This document shows positions 20,991 through 31,505 of a DNA stretch of 64,000 nt, in pieces. The notes beneath the pieces were generated by a model. The model made no database searches and was not told where the DNA came from. It saw only the letters and a list, made by a program, of their open reading frames with translations. A program made the translations under genes and the position numbers. Each line of letters starts with the position of its first letter. Within the stretch, counting starts at the first letter, position 1. This DNA is from Euglena gracilis (Eukaryota; Euglenida; Euglenophyceae; Euglenales): positions 42,370,437 through 42,434,436 of the forward strand of contig CP154956.1 of the NCBI GenBank assembly GCA_039621445.1, in the 5' to 3' direction.

Positions 20991-20999
20991 CCAGATCTA

Positions 21000-22442
21000 C
21001 CTTCCCTTGCTCCTGAATCCATCTTACGCCAAGCATCCCTCATTCCCTTCTCCCCAGAATCCGGAGTCTCGGTGCTCGGGGTCCCACTACACCACCCAGC
21101 CTCTCACGCATTCGTGCGGCAACAGCTTGAGAGCGCAGTCTCCAAGCATGAGGAGGCCACCACCAGACTCTCGGGTGTCAGAGACCCACAGGTGCAATTG
21201 TGCCTTTTACGATTCTGTTTTGACACTTGCAAGTTCGGCACACTTTTACGCAGCGCTCACTGCCTGCCTTTCCCAGACTTGTTGATACGGGCGGACAACA
21301 GTCTGCGGAGCACCTTGCAGGCCCTCCTGGACACCTCAGTGAGCGACACACAATGGGCCCAGGCCTGCTTGCCGCTCCGGTCTGGAGGCCTTGGCATCCG
21401 GCAGACCCTGGACACCGTCCTGCCCGCACGACTCAGCGCCATCCTCAATTGGCTCTCACACGCCCCGGACTCCCTCCACCTCGGAGACCTGTCCCGCGCT
21501 CCGGTAGATGGTTTGCAAGAACTACTGGCAAGATTACAGCAGCAGCTTGGGGACACCTTTGAACCCATTCGCAAATGGGCTTCCGAAGATCGCATCAACC
21601 CTTCAGACACCTCACACCACGATCAGGCATGGTGGAACGAACAGCTCAGGCTAGCTTCCAAGCCCGCCTTCCTCGCAGCTCTGAATGACCGGGACCGTAT
21701 CCGCTTTGAGCATCAATCTTCCCCACTAAGCTCAAGCTGGATCGGAGCCCGACCATGCAAGTCCGCCGGCTTCGTGATCGACGGTGCAACCTTCCGAACA
21801 ATGCTGAAGTGGCACCTGGGCCTGCCCCAAATCCCACTCAGCCTAGGAGGGGCACCATGCCCCCTGGGGTGTGGACAAGCCATAGATCCCTTCGGCGATC
21901 ATGCACTTTGCTGCCCCAAGAACAAATTATGGGAGCGCCATCATCGCATCCAGCACTTCCTGGGATCGCACCTTCAGGCCCGCGGGATCCCACATGCCCT
22001 CGAGGTATCAGTGGCAGCAGACCAGAAACGTGACGCGGACATCTTCCTGCCACACTGGTCGGGAGCCGCGTCTTGGGCAATAGACGTTGGAGTCAACCAC
22101 CCCTCCCCGCCGAGCACGGCATGGAGTCTGCCCGCCTCATGGGACCTTCTACGGGCCCGGGCAGAACGGAAGGTAGCCAAATATGAAACCCGTTGCTTGG
22201 CCAGGGGAGCACGTTTCTCCCCTCTCATTCTGAGCGTCTGGGGCTCCTTTGGTGGGGAGAGCTCCAAATCATGGGACGAGCTACGACGCCGGTTGGGGGC
22301 CACGGCCTCCGGCGGCGCCCGGAGCACATTCCTTGCTGAACTACAACAGGGCCTGTCTTTGGCCCTCTTCTCCGGAATAGCCGCCCAGCTCAGCGCCCTC
22401 CTTATCACAAAAGAACGAGCTCACGCTCCTTCCCAGCTCTAA
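21000..22442 (+). pseudogene. Element A ORF2, 3' part: zinc knuckle and PDDEXK-like nuclease
   Basis: Continuation of A's ORF2 after the 7.8-kb insertion. About 480 codons, open to TAA at 22,440-22,442. The start aligns with B's post-RT region (SGVSVLGVPLHHP against SGITVLGCPVDFP). A knuckle CPLGCGQ...FGDHALCC is followed by a nuclease-like block: HALEVSVAADQ (Glu), RDADIFLPHW (Asp), WAIDVGV (Asp), then ERKVAKY. This order is typical of the restriction-like endonuclease of R2-type non-LTR elements, which nicks the target. The joined frame is one base off across the GATC junction, so the parental ORF was probably already damaged or is misaligned by the duplication. Confidence 0.75.
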
Positions 22443-22693
22443 TTACACCATGTACTACAGCCTGACCATACAGCACACTCCACCTTCCCTTTCCCTCCCC
22501 CCTTCCTTCCCCTACCCTTCCCCCTTTCCCTCCCTCCCCTACCTGCCCCCATCATAAAAAAAAAAAGAAAGAAAGAAAGAAGAAGGCAGGGGGCAATGAC
22601 ACAAAGGCACCGTGCGCCTCTGCTTAACCCCGATGACTATCCATGGGGTTTTCCCATCTGTACATAGCCTCTACCCCCCAGAACACTCAAATA

Positions 22694-22741
22694 CAGTAGG
22701 CTGTGCCACTGGTCGGTGGATTCGGTTCGCCCCACCACCGT
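22694..22741 (+). other. Conserved 3' tail hairpin, element A
   Basis: CAGTAGGCTGTGCCACTGG then CGGTGG...CCACCG, almost identical to the B tail at 13,249-13,297. It marks the 3' end of A. A pyrimidine-rich tract and an (AAAG)n run lie between the ORF stop and this tail (22,442-22,590). Confidence 0.75.
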
Positions 22742-23635
22742 ATTTGACCAGCACTTCTAAAATGTGGATTTAAGCGCGCACTTAGCGGTTTTTTTGCGCG
22801 ACTTTGAAAAATGGTCCTTTGGATGCTTCCCCCCCTCTTAGACCGTTGACAACCCCAACGGTCTACACCCCCTCCCTTGCGACTTTAGTCGGACTCCGAA
22901 AAAATCAAAAAGTCAAATAATTCAAAAAAAATTCTGAAAGTCGCGTTCTTTGGAGGCAGGGGGTCGAGGATCAAACTCGGGGAACACCATTTTGTGAGAG
23001 ACGAGGAATGGAATGAAGAAACAAGCCTGTGCCCCTCGAACAAAATCAGAACCTACATTGTATGCCAAACCATACAATGTGTTCACCATGTTCCAGCCGA
23101 GCACATAAAATCCTCATGATGCCTTCTGAAAATGTGTGCACGTGTGTGTGCATGCGCCCAACTCCTCCTTCATCGCCTTCAAATCCAAATCCGAAGTCCT
23201 TTCCCGATGGAATAATGGGCTAAGGGGACTTCCTTCATATCCGAGGTACGTGCCCCCCCTCATTTTTTGCACTTGCAACCGTGTGCGAACAAAACGGGCA
23301 GCATTTCCTCCCTTTTTTTGTCACCGTTGTGGGGAGAAAACACCCCCCCCCCCTGGAATGGTGCCTCCCTCTCCAAAAAACATAACTCGAAACTCCATGA
23401 GGGAAGACCCAACTCGAACCTACTTAACAATTTTTGGTTAAAAATGTGAGAGTGAATCAACCTTTGAAACCAAGAAGCATCCTACTTAATTCCAAAGGAA
23501 AAGAATTACAAAACCTCTCAACTCATTCTGGCAAACAAAAAGGAATTGGGGTCACAAATAAAAGACTTGTTTTGATCCAATGGAAATTCTTGCCGAGAAT
23601 TGGGGAATGGCACCCCCCCTTCCTCGGGCCGGGGG
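22742..23635. other. Intergenic, no gene seen
   Basis: Mixed sequence with short C-runs. No frame with recognisable composition and no clear repeat terminus. Confidence 0.4.
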
Positions 23636-24390
23636 ATTTTTGTCAAAAATTCGGCGCCCCCCCCCCTCCTTCGGGGGGGATGAAAAAATCCCCCCCTCCT
23701 TCCGGGGGGATAATAATTCGCCCTCCTCCCCTCCGGGGGGTTGTGAAAACGACCTCCCCCCTCCCGGTGGGGAATGTGCTCAAAACCTCAATCTCCTTGA
23801 TGGGCTTCAAAACATTCCGAAAAAATTCTTGCAAGCGATTTCAAACGAAACCACAGGGGCTATGGCCACCCAAAAAAATCTTATACTCCCTGCTTACATT
23901 TTTTTGCCTTTGGGACTTTCCAACCGCCAATGGGGTAGGGTGAACGGTTGGGGGTTGGTACACCCCCCCCCCCCCCCCCCCCTCTCCGAGGGCCTCGCCA
24001 CGCCATTTACCCCCCCCCCCCCCCCCCCCCTAGCCGGACCCCCTCGCCACGCCACCGGCGATTTTCGCGATTTTTTGAACGAAAATTTTGTTGGCGACCA
24101 TGGTACACCCCTCCCCCCCCCTGGTCGCCGACCCCCTCGCCACGCCATTTACCCCCCCCCCCCCCCCCCCCTTTTCGGACCCCCTCGCAAGGTTCCCGGG
24201 CTGTTTTTAAACACATTGTTTAAAACAGGTTTTTTTTTCCTATTTTGTGGTGTTTTATTTAAAAAAAACACCCTTTTTTAAAACAAAAAACCGTTTTTAA
24301 ACCGTTTTTTATTCATGAAAGTTTTTTTGCTTTGTTTTAAAACAAAAAAAACGGGAACCTTGCCCCCTCGCCACGGCGTACCAACCCCCC
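23636..24390. repeat. C-run foldbacks and CCCCCTCGCCACGCC repeats
   Basis: Short hairpins of C-run, TCC, G-run (23,650-23,770), then three or four copies of CCCCCTCGCCACGCCATTTA separated by C-runs of 18-22 bases, and A/T homopolymer blocks. Pro/Gly frames here are artefacts. Confidence 0.6.
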
Positions 24391-25078
24391 GGTCGTGTGG
24401 GGGAAAGGAGGAGGTGCGGTACGGATATAAGTGAGGTGCGAAGGTTGGTGACAAGGGTAGCGGTTGTGGTGAGGCGGGCATTGCTTGGTACCGCCGCCGA
24501 TCGTCCTTTCCCTTGAGGTGTCGATGTTGGTAGAGGTCGGTATTGTCGATGTCGGTGTGGTGGTGTTGGCGTCGGTGTTGGTAGAGTTGATGGAGGCGGC
24601 GAATGTAGCGTCGTCGGAGGTCACGATGATAGTTGGTGAGGGGACCCCCAACCCCTTTCCTTCCTTACCTTTGAAGCAATGTCCGTGCGTGGGTGAAAAT
24701 TTACAAATATTTACAAAGCCGGGGCTCCAGGCGTGCCGGAGCTTCCCGCTTCACTCCTGAGACAAAGAGGCCAATGAAAAGCACAAGAAAAGCAAATATA
24801 TATTATATATAAAATGACGCAAATAAACCAAACAAAATAATGTGTGCGCATATGTGCAAAACAAAATGACGCGTGTGCGTACGTGCCCGCATACAAAGCA
24901 AAGCACGCACATGCAAAATGGAGGATAGAAGTGAGCAAAAGAGCGTGAAACCAAGGCCCCCCGTTGCTGCACGGCAATCGGCCCCGTTCCACCTCCCAGA
25001 GATTCTTTTTTTAAAAATTGAGCTCACCGTCAAGTAAAATCCAAAAGGAAAGCAAAATTGAGCCTCCATGAAATTGGC
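24391..25078. other. Intergenic, no gene seen
   Basis: A GTTGGTG/GTCGGTGTT-rich stretch (24,500-24,620), then AT-rich sequence with a (TA)n-like patch near 24,800. No supported gene. Confidence 0.4.
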
Positions 25079-26595
25079 TCACAAACTTTTTTGAAGTTCC
25101 CCCATGAGATTCGCCTTCAAATTTTTGTGCGCACAATACCGAACCAATTCATGACTAAACCGATGAATGAAATTTCCAATGGGTTCCCAGGTTTCTTCCC
25201 CATCCTCATAACCAACCCATTTGGTGAGAAATTCCCACGTATCCCCCTTCCTACGGTGGGCCAAAATTTTCTCAACCTCCCATTCATCGGGCATTGCATC
25301 CTCCTCTTTTTCCGTCCGTTTGAAAAAAATACAAAGGAACCCCTTTACCAAAAACTGGTGGTTCCCTAAACTCCTTGAGAAAACTTCGGTGTGCCTTAAT
25401 TTGCACATCCGGTTTGGTTTCCACAACATACCCCCCCCCCTTATTGTCCCAACCACCTTCCCACTGGGACCCCAAATGGACAATATGGGGGGGGACAATA
25501 TGGGGGTACCAAAGGAATTTCATTGGCCGAGCCAAAAAAAACCCCCGTCGGCCGGGCCGAGGGACAATATGGGGGGGGGACAATATGGGGGGGGGGGTAG
25601 CTCCTCTCTCCCTCCCGAGCTTTGACAATACCGGGACCAATCCACCTCGAGATTAGTTTTTCACCCGAACCCTCAGGTCGTTTGTACCACACATGGGTTC
25701 CAATTTTAAATGGTTCCATTTCTCTTCGACCTTGGTTAATTCTTTTAGCTTGGACCTCATGGGTGTGGTTTAAAACCTTTGCCACCGTTTCATCGATTAA
25801 CTTCATTTGATGAAAAAATTGTTAGGCATCCTCACATTCTTTGGAAGCTTGATAAGGCATCCCCCCAAGGGGACGGTCCCTACCAGTCATAATTTGGTAT
25901 GGGCTAAAACCACTCTCCCCCTTCACATCATGAATACTATCCAAAGTTTGGGGCAGAGCCTCAACCCAATTCATTTTTCCATCCACAAAGAGTTTCCTCA
26001 AAATCTCCATAACTTGTTGACCCACCCCTTCCACCTGCCCATTGGCTTGGTGGTGGTAGGCTTGAGAAAATGCTTGCCGAATTCCCAAAACCGAGCACAT
26101 GGTTTGCCACCATGTGTTCACAAAATGACTCCCTTGGTCACTAGAAATGATAGAAGGAATCCCAAAAAGCCTCCAATGTTTGAGCATTGCCTTTGCCAAT
26201 TTTGCACCCGTTAATATCCTTTTTCTAAAAAAAGGTATGGCCACGATCCACTGGAGTGCCGGTCAACACACACCGCCATGGTATTGTAATTCTCCCCCTC
26301 ATACTTTACCAATGGCATTTTGAAAAGATCTAAGGCCACACTCACCATGGGTGCCGGTGGAATGGGTGTTGAATATATGGGTCCCTTCAAAATCTCCCCC
26401 CTTGAACTTGCTTGGCACGCGACACAATTTTTATATTTGTGGGGGCTGAGACGCAAATGTCCCTCGTGAGTTTCAGGCCATATGTATTTGTATTTTTCTC
26501 TCTTTTAGATGCCCATTTTCTGCATGAGTGGCATATGCATGGTCCGTTCCCCTCAAAGGGCCTTCATCTGGAACTACGGCTTGTTGCAAAAAAGA
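25079..26595 (-). pseudogene. Ty3/gypsy chromovirus: integrase and chromodomain fragment
   Basis: On the minus strand from about 26,595: HAENGHL, a one-base frameshift near 26,506, then YKYIWPETHEGHLR and CVACQASSRGE (HHCC zinc-binding). The integrase core follows: LDLFKMPLV (Asp), IISSDQGSHFVN (Asp) and HHQANGQVEGVGQQ (Glu), the DDE triad. Then a C-terminal part FKIGTHVWYKRPEG...LISRWIGPG, interrupted by MITE M5 after EGERSY and resuming VVETKPDVQ. A frame change leads to a chromodomain: DEWEVEKILAHRRKG, WEFLTKWVGYEDGEETWEP. This is the 3' end of a chromovirus pol. RT, gag and LTRs were not found. A GTGACCCC repeat cluster lies at its upstream side (26.65 kb). Confidence 0.88.
25431..25597. 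mobile_element. C-run MITE-like element M5
   Basis: 167 bases between TA (25,429-25,430) and TA (25,598-25,599). Ends are a C-run with TTATTGTCC and ATATTGTCC/G-run. It lies inside the chromovirus integrase. Excision with one TA joins AGC to TAT GTT GTG, giving an uninterrupted SYVVETKP. Confidence 0.9.
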
Positions 26596-26654
26596 TGTTT
26601 TTTTTCCCATTAAACGTTCCATTCAGTGGGACGTATCAAGTGGTAAAGGGGGGT

Positions 26655-26712
26655 GCTACCCCCGTGACCCCCCCCCCGTGACCCCCCCCCCCGTGACCCG
26701 CCCGTGACCCGA
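26655..26712. repeat. GTGACCCC repeat cluster
   Basis: Four GTGACCC words with C-runs, ending GTGACCCGAGAATCG. Similar clusters lie at 31,175-31,222, 41,328-41,368 and, inverted and including CGATTCTCGGGTCAC, at 41,979-42,027. Confidence 0.6.
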
Positions 26713-27560
26713 GAATCGAGCCTTCGATTTTCATACAATGCATCAGCTTCAGCCATTCTTTTCATTCATCATTTCAGCCTGCTTTGTGATGTCTAGGTGG
26801 CGTTTTTGGTTGCTTTTCATCAATTTTCTGGTTCAAACCATTGAAAGTTTGCTTTGACATGGTCTAAAAATGGAGATAAATGCCAAGATTTGGGGGAAAA
26901 TTTTTCAACCCAAACAATGGCGCTTCTTTGCCATATGAATTTGACCCAAAACATTGGCAAAAGGGGGAGATTGCGCAAGCAGGAAAGAATTTCATGGCAA
27001 AAAGGGGGGAGGGGAAACATGAAATTTTTGTGGAAGAAACCTCCCCCAAAACAGAAAATAATTGTCCTCACCCCACCTTCCATTTGGACAACCAAACCCC
27101 TTTTTGGCACCCGACGACCAAACGCACCTCCACACCCAAAAATAGCCAAAAAATCCTGTCCCCTTTAAAAAAAAAGTGCCAAAAATTGGTGCATTTCTGC
27201 AACCAAAACAGATTTTTTTGCCTACTTTTTTCAAAGATGGCAATCAAAAAAAAACAAAGGAAACAAAAAAACGTTTTTTTGTTTTCTTTTGTGTTTTTTT
27301 TTAAAAAAAAACGCCAACGAGGGTTTGGGAAATTTTTTTGGGGAAAAAACACAGTCTCACCTCAGTGATGGTGAAGTTGAGTAGCTGTTGCGCTTTGTTT
27401 CCGCTTCATCCAAGTCCGTCAGACTGAGTGGTCTTCAAAAATGGGAGTTCTTGATTTGCTTTGCCTCTTGTTTCTCAAACGTTGGCTGGCAATGAAGGAA
27501 CCTCAGTTGCAAAACCCACGCCGAGAGGTGTGGGGGGGGGGGGCAAATAATGTGTTTTCT
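26713..27560. other. Intergenic, no gene seen
   Basis: AT-rich with A- and T-homopolymer blocks. No credible coding frame on either strand. Confidence 0.4.
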
Positions 27561-28060
27561 ATATCGAGAACTGTGTCCCAGACGCCGGTTCGGGCGGGAA
27601 ACCTGTGCCTGGGACGCCGGTTCGGGCGGTAGCCCGAACCGGCGTCCCAGGCACAGGTTTCCCGCCCGCACCGGCGTCTGGGACACAGTTTTTGAAACCG
27701 TGGCTAGGGGGCTCCAGTTTCATGCCCGAGCCGGTGGCTAGGGAATCACGGCCAATTTCGCCCAAAATACCCATGTTTGGGGCAGTTTTGGGCGGTTTTG
27801 GCCCAAATGGCCGGCCGGTCAAAAATGGCAGATTTCATACTTATGAAGGCATGTTACCCATTAATCGAAAGCTCTTTTAAAGGGCTTTCGACGGATGGCC
27901 ACAGGATTCGGCCATAATGCACGCAGCGCTTATTTTCTGTGTCAAGAACTGTGTTTGGGCCAAGAGTTAGGGGGGCCCAGGGGGGACCGCGGCGCCTTCG
28001 GCGCCGCGGTCCCCGCCCCTGGGCCCCCCTAAAACCTTGGCCCAAAACACTGTTCTTGTT
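27561..28060. repeat. CCGGCGTC-family palindromes
   Basis: GACGCCGGTTCGGGCGG arms meet head-to-head near 27,630 (arms about 27,577-27,680). A second palindrome, GGCGCC-centred near 27,995, is flanked by AGGGGGGCCCAGGGG and its inverse. The words AAGCTCTTTTAAAGGGC link it to 28.3 and 28.9 kb. Confidence 0.65.
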
Positions 28061-29108
28061 TGAAACCGTGTTTTGGGCGAAGATTTAAGACTTTTAAAGT
28101 CTCGAAATCGGCCCAAACACGGTTTCAAGGATCGTGTATTCCAAAATTTGACATCCTAATTTGTCAAATCCCACTCCTCAAGTTGCATATTGCATATCAA
28201 ACGAAAGGTCTCGCCAACACCTTTCGCTTGGTACCCACAGAACTCAGCCAGATTGCAAAGCGCTCTCAAAATCAGCGATCGCATTTTTCTGCATTTTTCG
28301 GACCCCATTTGCATATCTGAAATTCCACTTTTCAGCTGCCATGTTGCCCATCGATCGAAAGCTCTTCTCAAGGGCTTTCTGCAGATGGCCTTAGATTTCT
28401 GTCATGCTGCGTGGTATTCTATTTCAGAAATTCTCCAAAATTGGCCAAAAGGAAATTGTTGCTCAAAAAACCCGAATTTTTGGCCCAAGACCACCCAAAA
28501 ACTGCTAAAATATGAATGCCACCTGTCTACAAACCGTTTTGGACACTTTTTGGCACTTTTTATTTTGGGTCCCCCAGACGCTGGTTTCACGCTCGAACTG
28601 GCGTCTGGGACGCCGGTTCGGCGCAGAAATTTCCCGCCCGAACCGGCGTCCCAGACGCCGGTTCGGGCATGAAACCGGAGCCCCCAGACACGGTTTCAAA
28701 GTCAGTTGATCACACGGTTTCAGGTCGTTGATTCGAAGAGGAAAAACGTTTCTGTAGGGTTTATTCAGCATCTTAAACCAAAAATCACTGAAAATTGCGA
28801 CAAATTTCGACTTAGATTCTGGCCGATCCGACGATCGCGAGCGTATCTCGGGCTGCGTGCAACGTTAGGGTACCAAGTTACCCCTCGATCGAAAGCTCTT
28901 TTCAACAGACGACCAGCGGTGCTCATCAGATCTTTCCACGCTGCACGGTACTCTATTTCCAAATCTGGGCCGATTTTCACCAAATTTGGATATCCACCCT
29001 AGTGGTCCCCGGATGGCAAAATTCATTGTCCTTGGTGGTTGAAACATTCATACCAGCACCTTAGGGCCACTTTTGGGCACTTTTGGTGACATTTTTTGGA
29101 ATGAAAAT
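28061..29108. repeat. Dispersed repeat, two direct copies
   Basis: 28,330-28,700 and 28,870-29,108 share ATCGAAAGCTCTT...AGG, ACTCTATTTC-like and GGCACTTTT words. The first also contains inverted CCGGCGTC arms. The same sequence appears at 7,530-7,760 (opposite strand), 32,805-32,985 and 34,170-34,330. Confidence 0.65.
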
Positions 29109-30723
29109 CGGACGCCGGGTTTTGGACAAAACCGGCGTTCCTAACGCCGGGCTTTAGGACAGAACCGGCGTCCGAAGGAGCTGGGGTCCCCACGGCCAGC
29201 CAGATACTGGCCAGACCTCCTCCTCCTCTTTTTTTCACCAGCCACCAGCCAGACCTCCTCCTCCTCTTTTCTCCCAGCCACCAGCCACGGCTAGCCGTGG
29301 CTGGCCGCGGCTGGGGCTCCTCCTCCTTTTTTGGTGCCCACCGGAGAGCGCTAAATTTTTACAGAATGGCAAAGCCAGAAGGGCACAACCTCGCCGGTTT
29401 TTGTTACGCTCGACGGCTATGCTCGCCAGGTTTAATAGCAACATCCATGCCGGCGGATGGGTCAACGGCGAGTAGTGGGAACCGCCTCTAACAAAAAAAT
29501 AGTCCCGTCTTACTTTGTTATCCCAGCTGAGGTGCGGACTTGTCCCATTGACCGATGGACACTGTAGCAACCTATTTTTCCGGGAGCGTCATGTGACCAC
29601 GCCAGCAGACCGAGGGGGCACATAAAAACAACCGAGCAGCACAGAAAAGCCCCCCTAAAGGGGACAAATTTTGCCAAAAAAAAACGCCAACAAAACCCTC
29701 TTGTCCCCCCCCTTCCACGAGAATCGCACCCAAAGAAAAAACGCTAACAGAACCCTTTTGTCCCCCCCCCTTCCACGAAAATCTTCCACGCACCCAAAGA
29801 AAGCTTGTGGCCCAAAACTGGCCACCGCCTGTGGCCAAAAACTGGCCACGTCCTGTGGCCCAAAACTGGCCATCACATCTGACCCAAAACTGGCCAGCAG
29901 ACCTGGCCCAAACCTGACCATCACATCTGGCCCAAAACATGGCCAGCACATGTGGCCCAAAACTGGCCAGCACATGTGGCCCAAAACTGGCCAGCACATG
30001 TGGCCCAAAACTGGCCAGCACATGTGGCCCAAAACTGGCCACCACACCTGGCCCAAAACTGGCCAGCACATCTGGCCCAAAAATGGCCACGAAATCTGGC
30101 CCAAAACTGACACACATCTGGCCCAAAACTGGCCAGCACATGGACAGACAAAAACCTTCGCCATTTTAGGCACAGCAACAGGAAACAGAAAACACACAAG
30201 ATAGGCATTTCAACACAATGGAGCAGTTTGTCCACATTAGTCTCCAACAAACTCCTTCAAAAAAGTTCAGTTCAACTCAAGCCACCTGTGTACAGGGTCT
30301 AAGCACCATAATCATCTCCAAAAGCGCCTCGCCCATTTCTGCACGATAGACTTCAGAGATTTCTTGCCCGTGACCTGCAGCAGAGAAAGATGAACTTCTG
30401 AACAGGCCTGACATTTTGTGCGGAAAACACCCTGTATCAGGACTTGCCCGGATTGCGCGGGGCTTACCCTTCAGCCAATTTTCCCATCGCGGCCAGCCAG
30501 ACCTCCTCCTCCTCTTTCAGATCCTCAAAACTGAATCCAGCCAGACCTCCTCCTCCTCTAAATCGCCCCAGCCAGCCGTGGCTGGCCATGGCTGGCCAGA
30601 CCTCCTCCTTTTTTTTGCCAGCCAGCCAGCCGCGGCTAGCCGCGGCTAGCCAGATACCCCAGCTCCGAAAGCCCGTGGGGGGGGGACGCCGGTTCTGTCC
30701 TGGGCCCGGCGTCTCAAACGCCG
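29109..30723. mobile_element. Inverted-end element with CCGGCGTC termini
   Basis: Left end: CCGGCGTCC near 29,165, followed by GAAGGAGCTGGGGT and CCAGCCAGATAC. The right end carries the inverse order (CAGATACCCCAGCTCCGAAAG then a G-run and GACGCCGG, to 30,723). Subterminal AGCCAGACCTCCTCCTCCTC repeats occur at both sides. The core holds a 24-base tandem array and no transposase, so this is a non-autonomous unit of about 1.6 kb. Exact ends and duplication were not resolved. Confidence 0.5.
29813..30150 (+). repeat. 24-base tandem array (ACTGGCCAGCACATGTGG)
   Basis: About 13 units of TGGCCCAAAACTGGCCAGCA plus variants; five central units are identical. Multiples of three keep several frames open on both strands. 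A related array is at 33,275-33,405. Confidence 0.85.
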
Positions 30724-31379
30724 GCTTAAAGAAAAATCCACTTTTCAAAAAAAAAACCCGTTTTTATGGTGTGTTTTTTTGAAAAATAAAACACAGTTTT
30801 TTTTAAAACAAAAACACGCTTTTTGCCAGCTTTGCTTTTTCTCCCCCTTCAAAAATAGCCATTTTGGCCCATTTTTTTCAAAAATGGGCCAAAATGCATC
30901 CCAAAAAATGTAACAGTCAATAAAATCCTGACAAAATTCTTTATCAAAAAAATGAAAAAATGACCAATAAAAATCACCCCAAAAATGACCACTTTCAAAC
31001 CAAATTTTTTTTGTTCAAAAATGGCCCCAAAATGGCCAAAAATGATTACTTTTTGGACCCCAAAATCACCGATTTTAGGATGCGTGCTGCCCTTCTCGTG
31101 ATGGGATGCAACAACATGGATGCTGCCTCCCGACCGCCTCCAAAAGTGGCATACTTCCCCCCTTACCCCCCCCCCCCCCCCCCGTGACCCCGCCCGTGAC
31201 CCCCCCCGTGACCCGCACCACCCCCAAGGGGTGTCTTGAAAGGAATTTGTGAGGGGTCGGGTTTGGTCAAAATCCGGACATCCGTCCTTTTGTTTTGGGG
31301 GTGCAAAACTGTTTTCCCCCTCCTGGTGGGGAACAATATATTGCCCGTTCGTTCGACTGAAAAGGATTACAAAAAAACG
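30724..31379. other. Repeat-rich intergenic
   Basis: A/T homopolymers and CAAAAATGG words, then a GTGACCCC/C-run cluster at 31,165-31,222. No gene. Confidence 0.45.
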
Positions 31380-31505
31380 TCCGGTCCTGGACATTTATCA
31401 GCCTTCCTCGGCCGGACCGAATTTAATCCGCCGAGGTATGGTACCCAGACCGAATTTAATCCGAGCGCCTTTAATCCCTACGTATTAAGTACCCGGCGCC
31501 TTTAA
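31380..31505. repeat. Possible transposon end (GAATTTAATCCG words)
   Basis: Two copies of ACCGAATTTAATCCG plus CCTTTAATCCC and CCGGCGCC. The subterminal regions of the Tc1-like element (near 5,215 and 9,500) carry GCGGATTAAT/TCGGATTAATTCCG words. A relationship is possible, not shown. Confidence 0.3.

Larger units (their letters stand above)
13181..20993. mobile_element. Element X with retrotransposon B inside
   Basis: The left end reads GATC|TGGCCTGGGG plus a G-run and GGGCCGACCCTAGGGTCGGC; the right end is its inverse followed by GATC (20,994-20,997). Both ends continue with GGTCGCCAA words, giving inverted termini of about 60 bases. The insertion splits element A. The inner boundary on the left is about 13,248, where B's 3' tail begins, and on the right about 20,700, after CGACCTTTGGCGACC repeats facing the other way. 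X itself would be only about 350-400 bases, a MITE-like unit with a 4-base GATC duplication. Confidence 0.75.
10491..22741 (+). mobile_element. Non-LTR retrotransposon A, interrupted
   Basis: A LINE-type element with ORF1, then an ORF2 with a 2A-like motif, reverse transcriptase, Cys/His knuckle and nuclease, then a 3' hairpin tail. It is split at 13,180/20,994 by element X plus retrotransposon B. The left half ends in the RT thumb region (FSKTTLWGPGTA) and the right half resumes (ESGVSVLGVPL), matching consecutive parts of B. Several frameshifts show it is dead. The 5' boundary is set where the tandem array stops; whether the array belongs to its leader is open. Confidence 0.85.

Noticed and set aside
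13181-20993. The whole 7.8-kb block as one DNA transposon with RT cargo
   Set aside because: B has its own 3' tail, shared with element A which lacks X ends, so B is better explained as an insertion into X.
22711-22741. tRNA-like 3' end (GGTTCG within the tail hairpin)
   Set aside because: Only one stem-loop; no D-arm, anticodon arm or A/B box spacing, so it is not a tRNA.
10491-22741. R2-like insertion into rDNA
   Set aside because: No rRNA sequence flanks A or B; the nuclease resembles R2's but the target here is a repeat array or element X.
29572-30197. Open frames rich in VLGHMCWP or GPKLAST units
   Set aside because: Translations of the 24-base tandem repeat.
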